Positions 19,201-28,134 are shown, numbered from the stretch's first letter. The stretch: 64,000 nucleotides of DNA from Nakamurella silvestris (GCA_003576535.1 QXCQ01000206.1:39207-103206); one strand, 5' to 3'. Numbers and translations are program-made. The notes: generated from the sequence alone by a model not told the origin.

Positions 19201-19552
19201 GACGACCACGCTGTCGGTGACCAAAGCGGTGTCGACGACCCGGACTGCAGTCGCGGCCGGGACGATCAAGGTCGCCGGCCGCCCGAAGGTGACGATCTCG
19301 GTCGCCGCCGTCGGGACGTCTCCGACCGGGAAGGTCCGGGTCGACGTCGTAGCCATGAACGGGAAGAACAAGGGCAGGACCATGGCCGGTGTGGTGAAGA
19401 CACTTTCCAAGGCCTCGGCGACACGGGGCGCTGCCTCGATCACCCTGCCTGCGGTCCGGGCCAAGGGCAGCTACCAGATCCGGACGACCTACACAGGTTC
19501 CTCGGTCGTCACCGCCGGAAAGGCGAAGGCGGTCACCCTGACGGTGAAGTAA
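16241..19552 (+). CDS. HtaA-domain surface protein with Ig-like repeats, putative haem-binding
   Basis: 1103 residues. The ATG at 16241 has AAGGAG 7 bases upstream and begins a signal peptide ending PARAA near residue 40. Residues ~55-310 form an HtaA-type domain: a W-A-I-N start, a VSWKGRASVNAYGG segment, LENPRLEVDTHGDGRIVGDLGG and a matching late segment. In corynebacteria this domain binds haem through Tyr and His and passes it to the Hmu importer. At least four Ig-like modules (xYxWQxS pattern) and two terminal Ig-like Val/Lys-rich modules ending TLTVK follow. The iron box just upstream supports a role in iron/haem capture. No hmuTUV transporter, transmembrane tail or sortase signal is present, so the protein may be released or held non-covalently. 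Confidence 0.82.
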   Translation: MALSRPPRASRRLRKPWSALMIGILAAGSLTTGALPARAAAPAAGSGGALLSNGPATPLDHVAFEWAINNQHQAASQAGGCDYFVAGESDGYAGTYRTRSGNVQIIKRAADGSVLPVGVPNRCRAEGTGGTIGQRMLFTEGVGEIRTDGSATVSWKGRASVNAYGGLVPWYLENPRLEVDTHGDGRIVGDLGGIGSSYANPMIRQPLEPMSDVTVMDFSDIRITPTGFTATPKYTHVDYVPLTDAFRPELGRLAISAITPATRAANPNWGSWNPLFVDFQYRTGLSSYWHSSGGEADSKKPPLPFDIRFNFSTDDSQNPPSVFLGPETQSVSAGGTVVLTAAATGAPVPRFQWQREIGGVWTDLPGATSSTLRLVGLTIEADNGARYRTILTNDRGSATTEAATITVVAYRPVVIVTPPTDTTAAASGSAFIIAAATGSALRYRWETSKDNGQTWSEAGTLSYLSLADLRPDQNGLRYRVTVSNGVDTVTTTPATLTVTTKPLAITYGEYNRTVFHGRTVRLVTYFDGAPYGVWTWERSTDNGKTWKPVKVIRNANNVDHVFVADRADSGDLYRVQGDNGAGPAVAAGPWRITVLDPTNTGPEIHVSGIDALDPTIAHRLPFTGAGFPLHQEFPTGTARSLAVRLIEVGTWEPGQAIDTYLSARGVGLAADGYLSETLLTMNAGVLDVNKKYEVITYRAAVPSDTRYITRTPVHLLRPPTIEQQPTSRTVTADGTAEFSVTVDADFPLSYQWQRSDDDGDTWTDLPDADATSVEVTAKVRDSGALFRVVVSTIGGTVTSHEARLTVRFDGAPVITQQPKSLSATVGDRFVLETQATGSYLSFQWQVSMDGSAWAEIDGGDSRRLAVQATSTALSGARYRAVVTNPAGDRTTDVATLTVAPAVPTVRITAAKSAVYGGSTYVGVTVAAPQSVPTSGKVTLKAGSTVLGTASLTAGSARWTVKTAGLKVGSNKITVVFGGSDELRTAVTTTTLSVTKAVSTTRTAVAAGTIKVAGRPKVTISVAAVGTSPTGKVRVDVVAMNGKNKGRTMAGVVKTLSKASATRGAASITLPAVRAKGSYQIRTTYTGSSVVTAGKAKAVTLTVK

Positions 19553-19577
19553 TCACCTTCCTGTGGCCACTGGAATC

Positions 19578-19627
19578 AGCGGTGCCTTTTCTGACGTTCG
19601 GCGAGTCCGGTCGGAAAAGGCACCGCT
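19578..19627 (+). terminator. Terminator of the HtaA-domain gene
   Basis: A 14-bp stem (AGCGGTGCCTTTTC at 19578-19591 with its complement at 19614-19627) and 22-base loop follow the stop at 19552. It may also serve the convergent gene at 19650. Confidence 0.7.
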
Positions 19628-19649
19628 GTTCGTCTGCGGCCCGGAGCGA

Positions 19650-20003
19650 TCAGATCAGCAGCAGCGCAGCGAGCGCAGCGGCCCGAACCGCCTGCCACTC
19701 GTCCGCGGTTTCCAGGGCCCCCACCGTCCACAGGTGACCGTTGCCCTGCTCACCCATCAGGATCAGCAGATTCTCGATCTCCCGCAGCCGCTCCGCCGCG
19801 GCGTCGCGCAGCCAACCGGCGGCCACGAGTTGCGGTATCAGCCGCACACCGTCGTCGAAGTCGAGGGTCAGCTCGTCCGCGCGGACCGATTCCCGCGGAA
19901 ATCCCAGGGACATGATCCAGGTGATCTGGCCCTCCGCCGGCAGGGCAAGGACGGCCGTCGACCGCACCAGCCGCGCCAGGTACACCCCTGAGATCTCGGT
20001 CAT
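19650..20003 (-). CDS. Small conserved-looking hypothetical protein
   Basis: 117 residues, acidic in the middle, with a DFDDGVRLIPQLVAAGWL segment and an Ala/Leu-rich helical C-terminus. There is no signal peptide or membrane segment, and I do not recognise the family. The codon pattern is typical of the genome and the frame is convergent with the HtaA-domain gene, which favours a real gene. The ribosome binding site before 20003 is weak. Confidence 0.55.
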   Translation of the reverse strand: MTEISGVYLARLVRSTAVLALPAEGQITWIMSLGFPRESVRADELTLDFDDGVRLIPQLVAAGWLRDAAAERLREIENLLILMGEQGNGHLWTVGALETADEWQAVRAAALAALLLI

Positions 20004-20497
20004 GCATCCACGCTATCCCCGTTCGATCGGTATCCGAGGCGATCGACGCAGCGTCACCGACAACGCGTTCCTGCCCCCGCCGCGCGCGCCGAGAACCATC
20101 GCTCCGGGAAGCAACACCCACCGAATGGATGAGGAGGGTTCTGCGGCGGCACCGCCATCCCGGTCTATTCATCGCCGCTGGTAAATCCCGCTCGGCAGAT
20201 GAGGTCGCCCGGCCGGGAAGTCTCCCGGCCGGCTCCGACCACGGCAAACACGGTCCCGCCACCAGCGGCCGAACGGGGTATAACCGCGTGTCACGATAAC
20301 TCGGTCATTTCACCCCAATTGCTGACAAATACCCCACCGATGGCAAGATCATCACCGCAGGAATGAACACTCTGTCGACAACTTCCGGTAAATCCGCGTG
20401 ATGCGCATCCCTTGAGAAAGTCTCCTGGGGGGGAGCGGGGAAGCCCGGCGACAGGCAACGAACTTCTCTCACGAGATCAAGAGCAAGGGATGCGTAC
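20004..20497. other. Intergenic region, no gene seen
   Basis: 494 bp between divergent genes. Part of it (about 20280-20400) is noticeably AT-richer and should hold the promoter of the RCC1-repeat gene. No convincing frame, RNA or operator was found. Confidence 0.5.
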
Positions 20498-22726
20498 ATG
20501 ACCGGCTTCACCCATCGAAGCGAGCAGGACACCAGGCACCTACGGCAACCGAGCATCGTCGGCGGCACCATGGCGGTGCTCATCGGAGCGTTGCTGCTCG
20601 CGCCGTCGGCCTCGGCCGCACCCACACCCGACATCGGGCCGACCGCAGGCGGGACCACCGTCCAGCTCGACTGCGCCGACTTCGGTTTCACGTACGTGGA
20701 TGCGGGCAGCCACAACGCCCTCGCCATCTCCGCGGACGGGCGGGTCTTCACCTGGGGGGACACCAACTTCTCGGCGTTGGGCGGTTCGGGTGGAACCTCC
20801 TACCCCGACCCGATCGCCCAGGGCGAGATCCCGGCCGGGACCAAGTTCGTCGACGGCGCCGTTTCACTGTGGGGCGGATACGCGTTGGCGGCCAACGGCA
20901 CCGTGTACGCCTGGGGGCTCAACACCTCGGGTGAACTCGGCAACGGGTCGTTCCCTGTGGTGTCGGACAGCATCCAGCCGGTCGCCGTCAGCCAGGGCGC
21001 GATCCCGGCGGGCGTCACGCCGGTGGACGTGGTCGCCGGCAGCGGCAACGCGGGCATCCTGGGTGACAACGGATGGGCTTACACCTGGGGTAACGGCAAC
21101 AGCGGTATCAACGGTGACGGAACCCAGGCCTGGCGTAGCACCCCGGTCGCGGTGGCTCAGGGCGCGATCCCGGCCGGCGTCACCATCACGCAACTCGTCA
21201 TCGGCAACTCCACCTCCTATGCGCTCGGCAGCGACGGGTGGGTCTACTCCTGGGGTTACCGCGGATTCGGCGCCCTCGGCGACGGCGCGCTCGCTCCGGC
21301 CAACCAGCTGACCCCGGCCCGTATCGCCCAGGGGGCGGTCCCGGCAGGGGTCACCTTCACCCAGATCTCGGCCGGCAACAACACGGCCTACGCCCTCGGC
21401 ACCGACGGCAAGATCTACGCCTGGGGGGACGGCTTCCTCGGCGAACTCGGCAACGGGACCATCGGTGCCGGGGCCCGAGAACTCTCCCCTGTCGCCGTCA
21501 GCCAGGGTGAACTCCCGGCCGGTGTCACCTACACCTGGGTCGACGCCGATGCCGGTGCCTCGACGGTTGCCGCCAAGGGCAGTGACGGCAAGCTCTACAG
21601 CTGGGGCCAGGGCACCTACGGCTCCCTCGGCAACGGCACCACCACCAACATCGCGACTCCGGCGCTGGTCCACCAGGGTGCCGTTCCGGCGTCCGTCACG
21701 CTCTCCGCCCCGGTCGTCCAGCAGTTCGTGACCTACGCCCTGGGCAATGACGGGGCCGTCTACTCCTGGGGCGGGGTCGACCAGCCCCAGTACCTCGGTT
21801 CCATGGCTGCCACGGGAACGACCGAGCCCGCCTTCGGTGCCACCATCGGCGTCACCGAGGTCCTCTTCGACGATGTGCCCGGCACCGATCTCAACACCTC
21901 GACCTGCCCGATCACCGTGGTGACGCCCCCGCACGCCGCGGGACCGGTCAACGTGGGTGTCAAGACCGGAGTCGTGGCCGGAACAACCGCAACCGGTTCC
22001 ACCTCCCAGGTGACGTACCCGGACGGTTTCACCTACTTCGACGCCGTACACATCACCACCCCGTCCCTCCCCGGCGGGACGGTCGGCGTCGGCTACTCCT
22101 CCCCGGTCGCGGCCACCGGAACCGGACCGATCACCTTCGAGGTGAGCAGCGGTTCCCTGCCACCGGGGCTGTCGATCGACCCGGACACCGGACTGATCTC
22201 CGGATCGCCCACGCAGGCCGGTGTTTTCACCTTCACCGTGAAGGCGTTGAACTCCGACTCCTCCGACCTCCACGACTACACCGTCGAGATCTCCGCGGTG
22301 AACCCGACCGACGGCTCCACCGAGCCGACGAGCCCGACCGACGGCAGCACCGAGCCGACCGATCCGACCGGGACCTCGACCGAGGCGACCGAGACCGAGA
22401 CCTCCACGGCTGCAACCGGAACCGAGGAGCCGACGGCGACATCGACCGAGCCGTCGACCACATCGCAGTCTTCGGCGACCTCGACCTCCACCGGGTCGAC
22501 CGTGGTCGTCCTGCCCACCGGCGGTTCCACCTCCTCCCCGTCCACCACGGTGTCGACCACGGCGACCACCTCTGATTCCATTTCGGTCGCGCCGACGACC
22601 GGCAACAACGGCGGTCTGGCCCACACCGGAACCGGCAGCGCGATCCCGCTGTTGACCAGCGGCCTGGTATTGCTCGTCATGGGCGGCGGGGCACTGGTCT
22701 TCGCCCGGACCCGGCGCGCCCACTAA
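20498..22726 (+). CDS. Sortase-anchored RCC1-repeat surface protein (LAXTG)
   Basis: 742 residues. A signal peptide ends ASAAP near residue 43. From ~60 to ~460 there are RCC1/ATS1-type beta-propeller repeats of about 55 residues, recognised by recurring G-x-x-Y-A-W-G and L-G-N-G-T elements. An Ig-like module follows (~520-600; PPGLSIDPDTGLISGSPTQAG). A ~100-residue stalk of Thr/Ser/Glu/Pro comes next, then LAHTG at ~707-711, a hydrophobic helix and RTRRAH. That is a cell-wall sorting signal of the LAXTG type used by actinobacterial class E sortases. The propeller is probably displayed on the cell surface as a binding module; the ligand is unknown. No sortase gene is nearby. Confidence 0.88.
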   Translation: MTGFTHRSEQDTRHLRQPSIVGGTMAVLIGALLLAPSASAAPTPDIGPTAGGTTVQLDCADFGFTYVDAGSHNALAISADGRVFTWGDTNFSALGGSGGTSYPDPIAQGEIPAGTKFVDGAVSLWGGYALAANGTVYAWGLNTSGELGNGSFPVVSDSIQPVAVSQGAIPAGVTPVDVVAGSGNAGILGDNGWAYTWGNGNSGINGDGTQAWRSTPVAVAQGAIPAGVTITQLVIGNSTSYALGSDGWVYSWGYRGFGALGDGALAPANQLTPARIAQGAVPAGVTFTQISAGNNTAYALGTDGKIYAWGDGFLGELGNGTIGAGARELSPVAVSQGELPAGVTYTWVDADAGASTVAAKGSDGKLYSWGQGTYGSLGNGTTTNIATPALVHQGAVPASVTLSAPVVQQFVTYALGNDGAVYSWGGVDQPQYLGSMAATGTTEPAFGATIGVTEVLFDDVPGTDLNTSTCPITVVTPPHAAGPVNVGVKTGVVAGTTATGSTSQVTYPDGFTYFDAVHITTPSLPGGTVGVGYSSPVAATGTGPITFEVSSGSLPPGLSIDPDTGLISGSPTQAGVFTFTVKALNSDSSDLHDYTVEISAVNPTDGSTEPTSPTDGSTEPTDPTGTSTEATETETSTAATGTEEPTATSTEPSTTSQSSATSTSTGSTVVVLPTGGSTSSPSTTVSTTATTSDSISVAPTTGNNGGLAHTGTGSAIPLLTSGLVLLVMGGGALVFARTRRAH

Positions 22727-22737
22727 CACCATCGCAA

Positions 22738-22785
22738 GGTGGGATATGCGCAGCTGTGAGCGTTCTCAACTGCGCATATCCCACC
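22738..22785. terminator. Bidirectional terminator hairpin
   Basis: A perfect 16-bp stem (GGTGGGATATGCGCAG at 22738-22753 and its complement at 22770-22785) lies between convergent stop codons at 22726 and 22814. Confidence 0.8.
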
Positions 22786-22813
22786 GCGAGATGCAGGTTC
22801 GGGGCAGGCAGGG

Positions 22814-23419
22814 CTAGAGCCAGTCGTGCTCCCGCGCGTACCGTGCGGCCTCGTGCCGGGTCTTCGTCTGGGTCTTCTGCATCGTGTTCGACAGGTAGTT
22901 GCGGACGGTTCCCTCCGCCAGATGCAGGCGCGCCGCGATTTCCGCCACCGAGTAGCCCTCGGTCGTCACCCGGAGCACGTCGATCTCCCGATCGGTCAAC
23001 GGGCAGTCGTCCACCACTGCCAGGGCGGCGACCTCCGGGTCGATCCAGCGTCTCCCCTGGTGCAGCATCCGGATGACCGCCGTGATGTGGTCCGGGTCGG
23101 CCGACTTGCTGACGAACCCGTGCACCCCGAGTTTCAAGGCCTTGCGCAGAACCCCGGGTTTGGCATGACGCGTCAACATCAGGATCACCTGCCCCGGCAG
23201 GGTCTCTCGGATCCGCGCGACGGCGCCGAGCCCGTCCGTGCCCGGCATCTCCAGGTCGATGACCAGCACATCCGGCCGATGTTCCAAGGTCGCCGTGATG
23301 GCCTCCTCGCCGTCCGCCGCCTCGGCCAGGACGCTGATCTCACCGTCCAACGGGAGCAGGGACGCCAGCGCCTTGCGCAACAGGGCCTCGTCATCGGCCA
23401 GTACCACCGTGATGGTCAT
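22814..23419 (-). CDS. LuxR/NarL-type response regulator (DesR-like)
   Basis: 201 residues. An N-terminal receiver domain (~1-120) has the acidic pair DDE and the phosphoacceptor Asp in LVIDLEMPG. A C-terminal LuxR helix-turn-helix (~135-195; LTDREIDVLRV...YSVAEIAARLHLAEGTVRNY) follows. It overlaps the kinase gene by 4 bp, so the two are co-translated. The pair is divergent from an ABC exporter operon, the usual arrangement where the regulator controls the transporter. Confidence 0.93.
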   Translation of the reverse strand: MTITVVLADDEALLRKALASLLPLDGEISVLAEAADGEEAITATLEHRPDVLVIDLEMPGTDGLGAVARIRETLPGQVILMLTRHAKPGVLRKALKLGVHGFVSKSADPDHITAVIRMLHQGRRWIDPEVAALAVVDDCPLTDREIDVLRVTTEGYSVAEIAARLHLAEGTVRNYLSNTMQKTQTKTRHEAARYAREHDWL

Positions 23420-24567
23420 CGCTGGGATCCTCCGGGAAGGGGACGTCGCTGCTGGCGGACCCGTCGGTGTGCGAAAGAGGCCGTGGTGCGGAAGGTTCCA
23501 CGATCCTGGGTGACCGTCAGCTCCCCGCCGTTGTCCGCCAACCGGTCTCCGAGGGTGGACAGTCCCCGCAACACCGGCAGTGCGGCGCCCAAGGCACCGT
23601 CGTTGGTGATCACGATGCCCGACTGGGACAGTGCGATCTGCACCTGGGTGGCCGTGGTGTGCCGCAGGATGTTCGTGGTCACCTCACGCAGGACCTGCCC
23701 GAGCAACTCTCCCACGGCAGGTTCGACCTCGGCCGGCTCGCGGTTCACCAGGACCCCGATCCCGGCGGCCTCGAACAGGTTTCGGGCGTTCTCCAGCTCC
23801 ACCGACAGGTTCAGCCGGCGTTGGGCGTAGGCGAGTTCCTTCGTCTGGCTGATCGTGTCGCCGACCAGGGCGTACACCTCGCGCAGTTCCTCCTCCACCC
23901 GGCCGATGTCGGTGTGCAGCAGCTTCTGCGCCAACGCGACCTTCAACTTCACCACATGCAGTGTGTGGCCCTGGATGTCGTGCAGGTCGCTGGCGAAACG
24001 AATACGTTCCCGGGCGACGGCCAGCTCCGCCTCACGATCACGGGCATCCTCCAGATCGGCGACGACATCGTAGAACCGCTTGTTGGGGAACATGAGTCCG
24101 GTGATGATCGCGGTCAGCCCGGCCGGGATGATGACGAACCCGACCACATCGGCGGCGCCCTCGGCCGGGTGGAACAGGAAGCGCGCCGCCCCCACCGCCG
24201 CGACGAAGGCGACCAGCCCGAACGCGGCCAGGCCGCGGTGTTTCGACAGCTGCGGCACGGCCAGCGGACCGACGATCGAGAGCCCGAAGACCGCCGTGGT
24301 GGTGCCGGCCGCCATCGACCCGTACGCCCAGACCGCGCCCGTGACGACCAGGCAACCGAGCCCCAGGGCGTCCAAGGTCTTTCCGGAAGTCCACTGCACG
24401 AAGGCCACCAGGGCCGCGAGCACCCCCAACCCCAGCACGGCCCCCTGCTCCCAGTCACCGGCGTCGATCGCCACGGACAGCGCCCCGCCCAGCACGATGG
24501 GGGGCAGCACCATGATGAGGTTGAGTCTTCGCAGTGTGCTCTGCGGCGGCTCGGTGTGCTCGGGCAC
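23416..24567 (-). CDS. Membrane sensor histidine kinase (DesK-like)
   Basis: 383 residues. About four to six hydrophobic segments occupy the first ~165 residues, with no large extracellular domain, as in DesK-type sensors of membrane state or bound peptides. A linker helix leads to a HisKA_3 dimerisation domain with the phosphorylated His in RIRFASDLHDIQGHTL. A compact ATPase domain has an N-box-like REVTTNILRHT. It phosphorylates the regulator encoded immediately downstream (4-bp overlap). The start at 24567 leaves about 217 bp to the divergent ABC gene, room for two promoters. The stimulus is unknown; regulation of the adjacent exporter is inferred from position. Confidence 0.9.
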   Translation of the reverse strand: MPEHTEPPQSTLRRLNLIMVLPPIVLGGALSVAIDAGDWEQGAVLGLGVLAALVAFVQWTSGKTLDALGLGCLVVTGAVWAYGSMAAGTTTAVFGLSIVGPLAVPQLSKHRGLAAFGLVAFVAAVGAARFLFHPAEGAADVVGFVIIPAGLTAIITGLMFPNKRFYDVVADLEDARDREAELAVARERIRFASDLHDIQGHTLHVVKLKVALAQKLLHTDIGRVEEELREVYALVGDTISQTKELAYAQRRLNLSVELENARNLFEAAGIGVLVNREPAEVEPAVGELLGQVLREVTTNILRHTTATQVQIALSQSGIVITNDGALGAALPVLRGLSTLGDRLADNGGELTVTQDRGTFRTTASFAHRRVRQQRRPLPGGSQR

Positions 24568-24784
24568 CGGTGGGTTCTCCTGTTGCTGTGACGTCCTGCG
24601 GTCCGCCGATCCCGAGCCGCACGTCGAATGCCCGCGGCGACCCAGGTCCGGATCCGTCCAGTATCGGCCGCCCGCCGCCTGCTGACCAGTGACACTGCGT
24701 CATACCCTGGCACCGCGGCGAGTCACACGGACCGATGACGTGATCCCACTGGGGGAAACGAGCCGCCGACGGTGGGATGGAACC

Positions 24785-25669
24785 ATGTCCAACACACCAG
24801 TCATCGATGTCGAACGTCTCAATGTCAGGTACGGGGACTTCCACGCGGTCAAGGACCTGAGCTTCCAGGTCCAACGTGGGGAGTTCTACGCACTTCTGGG
24901 AACGAACGGAGCCGGCAAGACCTCGACCCTGGAGACCGTCGAAGGCCACCGGCCGGCGACCTCCGGCCAGGTCAGGGTTTTCGGGTCCGACCCGCGCGAT
25001 CGCCGCAGGGTCCGTCCACGGATGGGAATCATGTTGCAGGAGAGCGGTTTCTCCCCGGATCTGACGGTGAAGGAGTCGATCCGGCTGATCGGCGCGCTGA
25101 GCGGGCGCGCGGACACGGTCGACCGGGTGCTGGGCATCATCGACCTCACCCGCAAGGCCGGCACCAAGGTCTCCCAACTCTCCGGCGGGGAGAAACGTCG
25201 GCTGGACTTCGCCACGGCCGTGTACGGCACACCCGAGTTGGTGTTCCTGGACGAGCCGACCACGGGTCTGGACATCCAGGCCAGGGACGACCTCTGGAAC
25301 GCCGTCGACCGACTCCGCGAACACGGATCGACCGTGGTCCTGACCACCCACTACCTCGAGGAGGCGCAGCAGCGCGCCGACCGGGTCGGACTGATGCACC
25401 GGGGCACCTTCCACCGCGAGGGCACGGTCGCCGAGCTGACCAGGACCCTGCCTGCCGTCATCCGGTTCGAACTGCCGCCACACGCCCCGACGCCACCGCC
25501 GCAGGCCGTCCGGCAGAGCGACCACCGCTACCTCGTCGAGACCTTCCAGTTGCAAAGCGACCTGTACAGCCTGCTCGGCTGGGCCGAGCGCAACGCCGTG
25601 GAACTCCAGCAGCTCGAGGCCGGCCCCACCAGCCTCGACGACGTCTTCCGCGCGATCGGTCACGAGTGA
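24785..25669 (+). CDS. ABC exporter ATP-binding protein
   Basis: 294 residues. Walker A is GTNGAGKTS near residue 40, the signature motif is LSGGEKRR near 135, and Walker B with catalytic Glu is LVFLDEPTTGLD near 155, followed by the H-loop in TTHYLEEA. The C-terminal ~70 residues form the extension typical of drug/bacteriocin-resistance (DrrA/CcmA-like) ATPases. The start at 24785 has GGTGGGATGG upstream and places the first strand correctly. It is followed after 34 bp by its permease. It powers export of an unidentified hydrophobic compound. Confidence 0.92.
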   Translation: MSNTPVIDVERLNVRYGDFHAVKDLSFQVQRGEFYALLGTNGAGKTSTLETVEGHRPATSGQVRVFGSDPRDRRRVRPRMGIMLQESGFSPDLTVKESIRLIGALSGRADTVDRVLGIIDLTRKAGTKVSQLSGGEKRRLDFATAVYGTPELVFLDEPTTGLDIQARDDLWNAVDRLREHGSTVVLTTHYLEEAQQRADRVGLMHRGTFHREGTVAELTRTLPAVIRFELPPHAPTPPPQAVRQSDHRYLVETFQLQSDLYSLLGWAERNAVELQQLEAGPTSLDDVFRAIGHE

Positions 25670-25703
25670 AACCCCTCCGCCACACCACGAACAGGACCTC
25701 CTG

Positions 25704-26423
25704 ATGCTTCCCATCGCACACAGCGAACTGATTCAGATCTTCCGCAACCGGCTGGTGCTCGTCACCAGCCTGGTGATGCCCGTCGCGGTCGGCACCTTCT
25801 TCATCTCCCGGCACGAAGTGTTCACCGAGATCGGCGGTGCCGGGTACATCGCCGCGATGGTGATGTTCACCGTCGCGGCCTTCGGCCTGTACGCCACGGC
25901 CGTGACCACCCTGGCCTCCCGTCGGCAGAACCTCTTCCTCAAACGCCTGCGCTCCACGAAGGCAAGTGACAGCAGCATCCTGTTCGGTCTGATGCTTCCG
26001 GTGACGGTGATCTCGGTGGTCCTGCTTGCGGTCATGATGGTCGCCCTGGCCTCTGCGACCGAAAACCCCGACAACATCGGACTTCTGGTGGCCGGGATGC
26101 TCGCCACCATCGTTATGATGATCGGGCTGGCCCTGGCGACGGCCGGGCTGACGAACTCCCCCGAACACGCGCAGGTGACCACCCTGCCGGTGAGCCTGGG
26201 TGTCCTCGCGGTGGCCACCTGGGTCGGGATCTCCGGAACGGAGGACCTCACCTGGCTCAAGCGCCTGCTGCCCGGCGGGTCTGCCACCGAGCTCGTCTCC
26301 AATGCCTGGGTGGGCGGGGTTCCGGTGTCCGATTCCCTGGTCCTGCTGGCCCCGACCCTGGGGTGGATGGTGATCGCGATCGCGCTGGCAACCAGGATGT
26401 TCCGATGGGAACCACGTCGCTGA
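25704..26423 (+). CDS. ABC-2 type exporter permease
   Basis: 239 residues with about six hydrophobic helices in the ABC-2 arrangement. The N-terminal amphipathic IAHSELIQIFRNRLVLV segment couples to the ATPase, helices two and three are joined by a short cytoplasmic loop containing FLKRLRSTKASDS, and the last helix ends RMFRWEPRR. It lies 34 bp after the ATPase gene in one operon, probably controlled by the divergent two-component system. Confidence 0.9.
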   Translation: MLPIAHSELIQIFRNRLVLVTSLVMPVAVGTFFISRHEVFTEIGGAGYIAAMVMFTVAAFGLYATAVTTLASRRQNLFLKRLRSTKASDSSILFGLMLPVTVISVVLLAVMMVALASATENPDNIGLLVAGMLATIVMMIGLALATAGLTNSPEHAQVTTLPVSLGVLAVATWVGISGTEDLTWLKRLLPGGSATELVSNAWVGGVPVSDSLVLLAPTLGWMVIAIALATRMFRWEPRR

Positions 26424-26464
26424 GGATGTCGGGGTCGGTCCGGGGTGCCCGGGAGTCGCGTCGG

Positions 26465-27661
26465 TCAGTGCACTGTCGACGGATCCACCGGGACCTTGCC
26501 CGAGATCGCCGTGTAGGAATCGGCATAGACGGCCACAGCGGCGACCGCCGCCGGGTCGGCCGTCCCGATGTACTCATCGCGATGGTTGAAAACCCGGTTG
26601 CATCCGCCGATCTCGAAGAAGCCGCGCACCTCGGCGGGTACCAGCACAGTGATCGGGACACCGGCCTGGTAGCCACGGGGTGTCACCTGGGCCACGCTGA
26701 TACCGCCCCGTCCCGCTACCCGACAGGTGCCCTTGGCGGGCCTGCGAACCGAGTCCCAGAGCTTCTTCACCACCGGTGCAGGTGCCTGGCCCACGGATTC
26801 GAGCCTGCTGAACGTCTTGTAGGGCTCGTACCGGCAGATCGCCTGGTCGACCTCGGGTGCAGCGGGCCACTCGGCCTTCGACCGCGCAGGCGCGTCGACG
26901 GGCCGGTCGATGCTCCACCCCCCCGGGCTGCAGCCGGTGGCGATCTCGGCTTCGTTCTCGTTCTGCGAGAACGGCGCGATGTACTCGGAACCGGCGCGGG
27001 CCATGGTTTCGAGAAGTGCGTTCTGGCCGCCTCCGGTACAGGGCCCGGGCAGGCGCACCAGTCTCGGCTCCCCCACGTCCGGTCGGACCACCACACCCAG
27101 GAACCACCATCCCGCGACCGAGGTGTTGATCTCGCCGCATGTGGACAGATCGGTCCGGGTGGAGTTTTCGGACTTCGAACCGGGTGTGAGGACCCGGGCC
27201 AACCGGTCGAGGTCCTCGACCCGTACCCGGTAGCCGTGCCGGACATCCCACAATCCGAATCCGGGGTAGTAGAAACGCCCGATCTCATTGCAGATCAACG
27301 CACTTCCCATCCCTGACGACGGATCGAATTTCTGGTACGCGGGCGGCTTCGATTCCACCAACCACTGATTCGGCAGTGGGCATCGCGCAGCCAGTTCCCG
27401 GGATTCGATCCGGTCACCGGCGGCCGGAACCGGCGACCCCGGTGCCGACGTCGAACCGGATGCCGCCGTCGAACCGGGGGCCGAGGACAGCGGTCCGATC
27501 GTCGACATGCCGGCGGCAGACCCCGGTGCCGACGACGTCGGCCCACTCGAGGTCGGTGCTCCCGACGGGCCGGCGGCCACGCGTTCGGCGTCGGGCGCGG
27601 GGGGCGTGCAGCCGACCGCCAGCGCAATCACCGCTCCCACCACCGCCAGGAGAAGGCGCAT
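26465..27661 (-). CDS. Putative lipoprotein of unknown function
   Basis: 398 residues. The ATG at 27661 follows GGGAGGGG and starts a lipoprotein signal: a LLLAVVGAVIALAVGC lipobox with Cys18, then a ~60-residue Ser/Pro/Gly linker. The mature part is rich in Cys (CPLPNQW, STCGEI, PGPCTGGG, TGCSPGG, AICRYEP, GTCRV, GGCNR), suggesting several disulphides. Two similar halves may exist, as in DUF3558-like actinobacterial lipoproteins, but I am not sure of the family. An in-frame start at 27817 would prevent lipoprotein processing. It is convergent with the ABC permease, 41 bp apart. Confidence 0.72.
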   Translation of the reverse strand: MRLLLAVVGAVIALAVGCTPPAPDAERVAAGPSGAPTSSGPTSSAPGSAAGMSTIGPLSSAPGSTAASGSTSAPGSPVPAAGDRIESRELAARCPLPNQWLVESKPPAYQKFDPSSGMGSALICNEIGRFYYPGFGLWDVRHGYRVRVEDLDRLARVLTPGSKSENSTRTDLSTCGEINTSVAGWWFLGVVVRPDVGEPRLVRLPGPCTGGGQNALLETMARAGSEYIAPFSQNENEAEIATGCSPGGWSIDRPVDAPARSKAEWPAAPEVDQAICRYEPYKTFSRLESVGQAPAPVVKKLWDSVRRPAKGTCRVAGRGGISVAQVTPRGYQAGVPITVLVPAEVRGFFEIGGCNRVFNHRDEYIGTADPAAVAAVAVYADSYTAISGKVPVDPSTVH

Positions 27662-28134
27662 GCGGCCCCTCCCGCCTGCCCGGCCACCGGTGTCACGCCG
27701 CGAAGCAGAACTGTTCACCGATCCGGCCCCTCCCTGGTACCCACCCGGGCTCGACCACGACGGCCTCCCCGGAGGATACGGAAGGAGGTGCCCCAGCGAC
27801 CGACGCCGACAGGACACGATTCAGCCACGAAATCGGTGATCCGGCAGCGGCGATCGGCTCGGGTCCCTGCCGACAGCTCCCCGCTGTTCAACCGACGAAG
27901 AGCTGACATCCGGTGTGGCAGTATTCCGCCAATGCTGAGCAGTCCGTGGCGGTGGTGTCCACCTTCCTCACGACCCCATCCGAGATGTCCCGTCCGTGCC
28001 GTCAACGTCTCCACCGGGCATTTTCCGGGCGACTCCCGGTGAGCCTCGACGTCCGCGGCGAGGAAACGACCCCGCCCGGACCCGACCGGGAAACCCCCAC
28101 CTCAACCGGCCGGTGGCGCGCGGGCGAACTCGAC
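27662..28134. other. Divergent intergenic region, nothing further recognised
   Basis: 473 bp between the lipoprotein and acyltransferase genes. Frames open through it, but without ribosome binding sites or protein-like composition. Confidence 0.45.
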
